Made by a program: the position numbers and the translations under genes | Assembly: GCA_902797125.1 (NCBI GenBank) | Contig: CADBRS010000165.1 | Location: forward strand, 1 to 8,171 | Source: an uncultured Ruminococcus sp. | GTDB taxonomy: Bacteria > Bacillota > Clostridia > Oscillospirales > CAG-272 | Length of the DNA: 8,171 nt | Reading direction: 5' to 3' | Notes under the pieces: generated by a model | What the model saw: only the letters and a program-made list of their open reading frames with translations | What the model was told of the DNA's origin: nothing | Database searches by the model: none | Shown: positions 1-4,573 of the stretch, piece after piece | How the letters are laid out: the number at the start of each line of letters is the position of its first letter | Numbering within the stretch: the stretch's first letter is position 1

Positions 1-38
1 TTCATAGAATCCATGATTTCATCCAGTCTTCGCTCCAT
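1..38 (-). CDS. 5' end of a possible gene running off the left edge
   Basis: An ATG on the minus strand at 38-36 opens a frame that stays open to the window edge and reads MERRLDEIMDSM. It is preceded by AAGGGA about 7 bases upstream, a reasonable ribosome binding site. The charged start is what a cytoplasmic protein or coiled-coil N-terminus would look like, but twelve residues are too few to name a family. It lies downstream of, and on the same strand as, the large membrane-protein gene, with a hairpin terminator between them. I see no strong promoter of its own. It could be a chance frame. Confidence 0.4.
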   Translation of the reverse strand, partial: MERRLDEIMDSM

Positions 39-75
39 CTCTTTTTCCCTTTATGAAATAGTCTACCCATTCGAA

Positions 76-115
76 AACCAAGGGGCGACCCGAAGATCGC
101 CCCGTTTTTTTGGTT
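76..115. terminator. Bidirectional intrinsic terminator
   Basis: GGGGCGA (82-88) pairs perfectly with TCGCCCC (97-103) around an 8-base loop. On the plus strand it is followed by a run of seven T (105-111). On the minus strand it is followed by TTGGTTTT. Flanking AACCAA (76-81) and TTGGTT (110-115) extend the symmetry. It sits 31 bases past the stop codon of the minus-strand 907-aa gene and most plausibly ends that transcript. The better T tract faces the plus strand, so it would also stop plus-strand transcription entering the operon. Confidence 0.8.
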
Positions 116-145
116 CTGTGTTTGCTTAATCCAGAGGCCGAAAGG

Positions 146-2869
146 CTAGCCGATACCGGCTGCCTGCTTTTCCTCATCGGTCATCGGGACGTATCCGGAC
201 AATCCGGTAAGCGAAGCCGTACGGATGCGTTCGGCTACCGTCTCCGGATCGACGTCGTATTCCGCCAGCCAGTCCTCCGTCCACGTCCGGATCTTGTCCT
301 TCATAAGAAGAAGATCGGCATAAAGCACGCCGTTGTATCCTTTTTCCTGCGCCAGATAGTGCGAAGCGTATGCCTGCTTCAGTCTGTCCGCTACGAGCGA
401 AATGAACGACGCAAGGGTCTCTTCAGTAAGACCGGGAGCCAGGCCGGGATCGTTTTTCAGAACGTCTCGCACGTTGATGTCGGCCAGTCTGTCCAGCATC
501 TCGGAGTCGTTCCAGTAGCTCTGCTGGAACGGGATCCACACGCCCCACGTGAAGGCCTCGCCTATGTTGAGCTCGATTCCGAACAGTTCCTCGACGGCAC
601 CTGCGGCCAGCCGGACGGTCCCATCCTTGTCAATGTCGATGTAACCCACAACCTTCTCCGCAAACTCCCGGGCGATTTCAAGGATATCCTCCTCCGTGAT
701 CAGCATATCGTCCGCGACCAGTTCCCGGATCAGAGGGAGCGTCAGACACTGTCCCATCGTGTCGAGCGGATAAGACGTGATGTTCGGATCCTCGCCGCGA
801 AGGAAGTTCAGATATACGTCCCCGCACCGGATGGATCTGAGTACGGAGCCGCTGAAGAAGCCGCCGCTCAGATAACTCACGAGCCCAATCTCCTTGTGGA
901 TCTTCGACATCCTTTCGAGCAGTTTCTCCTCGTCCAGTTCGACGGAAGCCGGGCGGAAATAGGACAGGATGAGCGTCGCGCCTCCGTCCGCGCCGTCCAG
1001 AGAGACGATGTCACGGGGACCAACCTCGTTCAGAAACGCGGCATCGATCGAAATCGTGTATTCGGACAAACCATCGGCCAGAAGGATGCAGTCGACCGTT
1101 TCCCGGGCGATGGAGACGAGATACACGCAGGAGAAGGACGGGTCGGTCTCATAGGCCTCGTAGGTCCCGGACTGCGCCAGAAGCTCGGCTTCACCGGTCA
1201 GGATATGGACGCGGAAGAGTCCCTCCTGGGTTTCGGTCAGGTCGTAGTATTCGTGGGCCGCCAGCGGCAGGCCCTCTTCGCCGGCGAACAGCTCCGTGAC
1301 GTCCCGTCCGGTCTGAGTGGAATAGAAGGCATAACCTCCGTCGACCCGGCAGATGGCGACGCTGTCGTCCCGGCCGAACCGCACGAACGTGCCCTCGATG
1401 ACGACCGGCAGTTCCTTGTCGGAAGCGGAAAAGGCGAACAGGATCCACCGTTCGGTCGGATGCTCGTCATCGGACTTGATCCGGCAGCAGGCATACCGGC
1501 CCGAGGGGGAAAGAAGGATGGATCCGCTCAGCGAGAGATTGTAGTTCTTCCTCGCGTAGCCGTCCAGATAGTCGACGCCCTCGCCGATGATGCGGTGATT
1601 TCCCTCGGAATCGTACAGATGCACCAATCCCCGGTTCCGGTCAAAGGTGTCCGCGGCCAGGAACCCGGCGACCTTCGCGTCGGGATCCAGAACGCAGTCC
1701 CCGCGCTGGAAGTTGAATGCGCTGAATTTGTCGTTCGGGCCGCACAGAAGCGTCATCGTCTTCTGTTCCCGGTCGTACAGCAGCGCGTATCCCATCTGGA
1801 CGGAGACGTTGGTGCTCACGGTCTTTTTTTCGATCCGCGTCACGAAAGCGTACCGGCCGTCCCCCTGGAAATGCAGCACGTGGACCTGGCCGACTCCGTC
1901 ATGCAGGGCCGCGTTACGGGACTGGTCCAGTCTGCTCTGCAGCATCTGTGCCGTGTAGTCCACGCCCAGGGTGGCGCACAAGGCGTCCAGATCCGTATGT
2001 CCGGTCTGAAAGTACGTATAGAGCAGTCCGTACTGCTCTTCGGTCCAGCCGAAATGCGCGGCCGTGATTTCCGGGAAATCGGAACACAGGCCTCTCCAGC
2101 CCGGATAGTTTCCTTCATACTGGTTGACGTTGTCCGCGTACAGCCGGTACATCTGCTCGATCGCTTCGTCCGATACGGTCCGCTGCTGGTTGACGATATG
2201 TTGGGACGACAGCATCAGGAAGATCTCCTCGATCTCGTCTTCCCGGTCCGCGTTGACCAGCTTGGCCACCTCGTAACCGATACAGATCAGTTCCCCGTTG
2301 GCCAGATCGTAGAAGGTCCCCTCGAAGTCGCCGAATTCGGACGTGTCGAACCCGGTCTGAGAATCCGGTTTGAAGGTCAGTTCGGAAAACCGTCCGGACA
2401 GCGTCCGGGAGATCTTCACGCCGGACAGGACCGATACGGTGACGGACCGGCTGACGGCGGACACGCCGTCCGCGGACAGAAGCATGTATTCCGGGTAGCG
2501 TACCGCAAGATCCGTCTGTATTTCCCCGGATCCGTTCACGGCCGACAGGAGCGTCAGTCCTTTCTCCGATTCCCACTGGACCGGCGCCTCGACGGGGCTG
2601 GCCGTATAGACCCGGTCGACGACGACCGTCTGACCCGGGTCATCCGTACGGGCCGGGCCCGTCGAACTCTCCGGCAAGGCGGGCGCGGGCGTTTCCGGCC
2701 GGCGCCAGAGCGCGAACACGACGGCGGCTGAGACCGCGATCAGGACCAGGACCGCCACGACCGGGATCACCCATTTTCCGGGTCTCCGTTTTCCGTGTGG
2801 TTCCAGACTCCTGTCCAGAAGTCCTTCGTCCACGTTCGTGATCGCGTCGTATAGTTCCTTATCGTCCAT
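146..2869 (-). CDS. Large membrane-anchored extracytoplasmic protein, probable partner of the upstream sigma-like regulator
   Basis: The 907-aa product has a short acidic cytoplasmic head (MDDKELYDAITNVDEGLLDR, residues 1-20), a basic stretch (KRRPGK, 27-32), one hydrophobic segment at about 33-54, a Pro/Ser/Thr-rich linker to about 75, and a long soluble part outside the membrane. Residues ~325-640 are a series of short beta-like repeats and could be a beta-propeller; residues ~640-907 look mainly helical. A DxDxDG loop occurs at 745-750. Heads of this kind followed by one TM are common in Clostridia proteins encoded just after sigma-70-like genes, so an anti-sigma or signal-sensing role is inferred, not shown. 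The ATG at 2869 has GGAGGT 5 bases upstream and overlaps the end of the regulator gene by 11 bp, which implies translational coupling. I recognise no enzyme motif. The coding region is real: the frame is open throughout and the product has an ordered membrane-protein layout, while a long antisense frame over it reads as Arg-rich nonsense. Confidence 0.85.
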   Translation of the reverse strand: MDDKELYDAITNVDEGLLDRSLEPHGKRRPGKWVIPVVAVLVLIAVSAAVVFALWRRPETPAPALPESSTGPARTDDPGQTVVVDRVYTASPVEAPVQWESEKGLTLLSAVNGSGEIQTDLAVRYPEYMLLSADGVSAVSRSVTVSVLSGVKISRTLSGRFSELTFKPDSQTGFDTSEFGDFEGTFYDLANGELICIGYEVAKLVNADREDEIEEIFLMLSSQHIVNQQRTVSDEAIEQMYRLYADNVNQYEGNYPGWRGLCSDFPEITAAHFGWTEEQYGLLYTYFQTGHTDLDALCATLGVDYTAQMLQSRLDQSRNAALHDGVGQVHVLHFQGDGRYAFVTRIEKKTVSTNVSVQMGYALLYDREQKTMTLLCGPNDKFSAFNFQRGDCVLDPDAKVAGFLAADTFDRNRGLVHLYDSEGNHRIIGEGVDYLDGYARKNYNLSLSGSILLSPSGRYACCRIKSDDEHPTERWILFAFSASDKELPVVIEGTFVRFGRDDSVAICRVDGGYAFYSTQTGRDVTELFAGEEGLPLAAHEYYDLTETQEGLFRVHILTGEAELLAQSGTYEAYETDPSFSCVYLVSIARETVDCILLADGLSEYTISIDAAFLNEVGPRDIVSLDGADGGATLILSYFRPASVELDEEKLLERMSKIHKEIGLVSYLSGGFFSGSVLRSIRCGDVYLNFLRGEDPNITSYPLDTMGQCLTLPLIRELVADDMLITEEDILEIAREFAEKVVGYIDIDKDGTVRLAAGAVEELFGIELNIGEAFTWGVWIPFQQSYWNDSEMLDRLADINVRDVLKNDPGLAPGLTEETLASFISLVADRLKQAYASHYLAQEKGYNGVLYADLLLMKDKIRTWTEDWLAEYDVDPETVAERIRTASLTGLSGYVPMTDEEKQAAGIG

Positions 2870-3314
2870 AGTGAACCTCCAAATAACTCTTCAACCTCTT
2901 GCGGGTCTTCGACAGTATGCTCCGGACGTGGTTCTCCCCGATCCCGTATTCGTCCGAGATCTCGGAGACGGTCTTCTGAAAGTAATAGCGTTTCAGAAAA
3001 ATGTCCGCACATTTCGCCCTCTGGTTGCGCAGGAACGAATTGAGCAATTCCACAAGATTCTGCCCGGACTCCGCCGGAAACCCGGCAAAACAGTCCGCCA
3101 GTTCTGACTGGAACAGCGACGTCCTGTCCGCCAGGGTCTCCACAGGCACTCCGAACAGTCCGGCGATCCTCTCGACCGTCCGGTAGTCCGGGCGCCTCGT
3201 TCCGTTTTCCCACTTCGATACCAGTTCTCTCGAGACGGACAGCTCCTCGGCGAAGGTCTGCTGAGACATATCGCGGGCCGTTCTCAGTTCGAGAATCTTC
3301 TCTCCAATGCGCAA
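2859..3314 (-). CDS. XRE-family HTH regulator with C-terminal sigma-70 region 4-like domain
   Basis: The 151-aa product has a Cro/CI-type helix-turn-helix at about residues 3-61, with MSQQTFAEELSVS at 16-28 (first helix and turn), SRELVSKWENGTRRP at 28-42 (recognition helix) and the usual FGV..ETL ending. A linker at 64-90 leads to a second HTH at about 95-146 (CADIFLKRYYF, TVSEISDEYGIGENHVRS, KTRKRLKSYLE) that closely follows sigma-70 region 4, the domain that reads -35 elements. There is no region 2, so it is not a complete sigma factor. Start choice: an upstream ATG at 3350 lies inside the -10 box of the promoter, so it cannot be on the transcript. TTG at 3314 has GGAAAGGAG 9 bases upstream and gives the typical XRE opening RIGEKILELR. 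ATG at 3344 is possible only if the mRNA is nearly leaderless. It is first in a two-gene operon with the membrane protein. Autoregulation through the dyad at its promoter is plausible. Confidence 0.85.
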   Translation of the reverse strand: MRIGEKILELRTARDMSQQTFAEELSVSRELVSKWENGTRRPDYRTVERIAGLFGVPVETLADRTSLFQSELADCFAGFPAESGQNLVELLNSFLRNQRAKCADIFLKRYYFQKTVSEISDEYGIGENHVRSILSKTRKRLKSYLEVHYGR

Positions 3315-3348
3315 GGCAGCCTTCTCCTTTCCTGTCACTCTCATACCC

Positions 3349-3377
3349 ATTGTATCGGATTTCCATGGATTTGTAAA
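3349..3377 (-). promoter_or_regulatory. SigA-type promoter of the regulator/membrane-protein operon
   Basis: On the minus strand, TTTACA (3377-3372, five of six matches to the -35 consensus) and TACAAT (3354-3349, five of six to -10) are separated by exactly 17 bases. Transcription would begin near 3342, leaving a leader of about 28 bases before the TTG start at 3314. The -35 box lies inside a dyad (3367-3387), so a repressor bound there would block the polymerase. Confidence 0.75.
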
Positions 3378-3387
3378 GGTACAATCC
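3367..3387. promoter_or_regulatory. Candidate operator dyad over the -35 box
   Basis: GGATTTGTA (3367-3375) and TACAATCC (3380-3387) form an inverted repeat with one extra T in the left arm and a short centre. It spans the -35 element of the minus-strand promoter. XRE-type regulators commonly bind such dyads at their own promoters, so autoregulation is a natural guess. Nothing in the sequence proves it. Confidence 0.4.
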
Positions 3388-3401
3388 GCACCCCTGCGGA
3401 T
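3384..3401. repeat. Small perfect inverted repeat
   Basis: ATCCGCA (3384-3390) and TGCGGAT (3395-3401) are perfect complements around CCCC. It lies just upstream of the regulator promoter's -35 box and overlaps the end of the adjoining dyad by four bases. It could be part of a compound operator, or a weak hairpin in any transcript reading through. Confidence 0.45.
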
Positions 3402-3407
3402 CCGGAC

Positions 3408-3469
3408 AAACGAAAACGGGCCGTCCGGCCCGCCCTTGTGTGTGGCGGGTCCACAGCCCGTTTTCGTTT
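3408..3469. terminator. Long inverted repeat, probable bidirectional terminator
   Basis: Fourteen bases AAACGAAAACGGGC (3408-3421) pair perfectly with 3456-3469. After an imperfect stretch of 6-7 bases, CCCGCC (3429-3434) pairs with GGCGGG (3444-3449), around a loop of nine bases. A-rich bases enter and T-rich bases leave the stem on either strand, as in terminators that work both ways. It lies between the permease remnant and the regulator promoter, so it may be the old terminator of the transporter operon now reduced to a fragment. It would insulate the regulator from upstream minus-strand transcription. Confidence 0.6.
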
Positions 3470-3501
3470 TCGTCATTGAGAGATGCGTCAGGACAGCAGG
3501 A

Positions 3502-3657
3502 CGCGATCGTGACCATGCCGACGCCGATGGACGCGACGTCCACCGATTTCTGGTAGCCGGCGAGCAGGCATCCGGAAAGAGCCGTGAACGCGTTGGCCAC
3601 GCAGAGCCCGATGATCGTCGTGAACGTCGGGTTGATGGACGAGGAGCGCAGAAACTC
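3502..3657 (-). pseudogene. Remnant of a COG4120 (TrpY-like) ABC transporter permease
   Basis: About 52 codons on the minus strand read EFLRSSSINPTFTTIIGLCV followed by ANAFTALSGCLLAGYQKSV and a GVGMVTIA motif. This matches the conserved membrane core of the permease of uncharacterised TrpXYZ-type ABC importers, where ..GL.LSN.L.ALSG.LLAQYQ... and G.GMVTIALASL are typical. The likeness is recalled from family knowledge, not from a search. There is no start, the frame meets a TGA at 3669-3667 just upstream, and family likeness stops abruptly after the MVTIA motif, before the large hairpin. The rest of a normal ~300-aa permease, and its ATPase and binding protein, are absent. It is best read as a scrap left by a deletion or rearrangement. 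Confidence 0.65.
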
Positions 3658-3683
3658 ACAAAAACATCATCTATCAAGAATTA

Positions 3684-3712
3684 TTGCAGGGATCGTCGTG
3701 ACATGGTATACT
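3684..3712 (+). promoter_or_regulatory. Promoter of the ABC exporter operon
   Basis: TTGCAG (3684-3689, four of six to the -35 consensus) and TATACT (3707-3712, five of six to -10) are 17 bases apart. Transcription would start near 3719, about 120 bases before the ATPase start codon. It begins just beyond the end of the permease remnant and is divergent from the regulator promoter. Confidence 0.65.
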
Positions 3713-3718
3713 ATACGT

Positions 3719-3838
3719 GTGAAAAAAAGAGCGATATCAATATCTCTTTGAACGTTCAGAACGCCAAAGTGCAATCCCCCCTTTTTTGAGGCACGAACTT
3801 ATTCCGTGCAGAAATCCGTTCCGGAAGGAGGATACAGG
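3719..3838 (+). promoter_or_regulatory. Untranslated leader of the exporter operon with inverted repeats
   Basis: No convincing leader peptide is visible. Three symmetric elements occur: a near-perfect AT-rich inverted repeat at 3726-3749 (AAAGAG..ATAT / ATAT..CTTT), the palindrome GAACGTTC at 3750-3757, and GCACG/CGTGC arms at 3791-3809. The first two adjoin and could be an operator just downstream of the transcription start. A C6T6 run at 3776-3787 lacks a GC-rich stem, so I do not call it a terminator. The ATPase ribosome binding site AAGGAGG lies at 3825-3831. I recognise no known riboswitch. Confidence 0.4.
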
Positions 3839-4573
3839 ATGTTACAACCGATTCAGCCGTGCGTCCGACTTAAAGACGCCGTCAAGACATTTTCCTCCGG
3901 GACCGATATCGTTCGGGCACTGGACGGTTTATCCCTTGAAATCTATCCGGGCGAAATACTTGCCGTGACCGGAGAATCCGGAAGCGGCAAATCCACGTTT
4001 CTGAACATCATCGGTTGTATGGATGAACTGACGGAAGGACATCTGGAAGCATTCGGACGAGATATGACGAAGTTGTCCGGAAAGGAAAGAACGGATTACC
4101 GCCGCCTTGACGTCGGTTTCATCTTTCAGGACTATCATCTCGTGCCAGAACTGTCTGCGCTGGAAAATGTGGCGCTCATCGCCAGTCTGGTACCGGATCC
4201 TCTTTCGCCTCGCGATATGCTCAGGTCAGTAGGCCTTGAGGCCGAATCAAACCGCCTGCCCGGACAACTCTCAGGCGGTCAACAGCAAAAAATCGCCATT
4301 GCGCGGGCTTTGGTTAAAAGGCCCCGGCTCCTGCTGGCGGATGAACCGACGGCCGCGCTGGACCTCGGATCCGCTAAGGAAGTCCTTTCTATCCTGATCC
4401 GTACCATCCGTGAGAATCCCGAAAGCACTGACAAAAAAGCATCACTCGTTCTCGTGACCCATAATCGGGAAATCACCCGAATCGCGGATCGCGTCATCGT
4501 GATGAGAAGCGGAAGAGTGAGCGACATATATCTTCCCCCGGATCCCTGCGGTGCGGAAGCGCTGGAATGGTGA
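3839..4573 (+). CDS. ABC transporter ATP-binding protein, MacB/LolD family
   Basis: The 244-aa cytoplasmic ATPase should power the FtsX-type permease encoded next. All catalytic motifs are present: Walker A GESGSGKST (45-53), Q-loop IFQDYHLVPELSALENV (95-111), signature LSGGQQQKIAIARAL (144-158), Walker B RLLLADEPTAALD (163-175) and H-loop VTHN (206-209, His208). The FQ..HLVPELSALENV wording and compact length are typical of the MacB/LolD/FtsE group that drives lipoprotein, peptide or antibiotic transport by mechanotransmission. The ATG at 3839 is chosen because AAGGAGG ends 7 bases upstream; an in-frame GTG at 3806 would add 11 residues and bury that site. It is first in a three-gene operon and its stop overlaps the permease start by 7 bp. 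The substrate is unknown. Confidence 0.95.
   Translation: MLQPIQPCVRLKDAVKTFSSGTDIVRALDGLSLEIYPGEILAVTGESGSGKSTFLNIIGCMDELTEGHLEAFGRDMTKLSGKERTDYRRLDVGFIFQDYHLVPELSALENVALIASLVPDPLSPRDMLRSVGLEAESNRLPGQLSGGQQQKIAIARALVKRPRLLLADEPTAALDLGSAKEVLSILIRTIRENPESTDKKASLVLVTHNREITRIADRVIVMRSGRVSDIYLPPDPCGAEALEW

Noticed and set aside
110..2731. A plus-strand open frame of 873 codons opposite the large membrane-protein gene
   Set aside because: It has no ribosome binding site, starts at a GTG or similar within the terminator T tract, and its product is an Arg/Gly/Val-rich mix without a domain. High GC in the real gene on the other strand keeps this frame open.
3315..3677. A long N-terminal extension of the regulator reaching 3677
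   Set aside because: The extra residues cover the promoter, the long hairpin and the permease scrap in the wrong frame. The TTG at 3314 has a good ribosome binding site and lies downstream of the promoter.
3776..3787. C6T6 run as an attenuator or terminator before the ATPase
   Set aside because: There is no GC-rich stem directly before the T run.
3702..3789. A 28-aa leader peptide frame starting at ATG 3702
   Set aside because: Its start lies upstream of and inside the -10 box of the exporter promoter and has no ribosome binding site.
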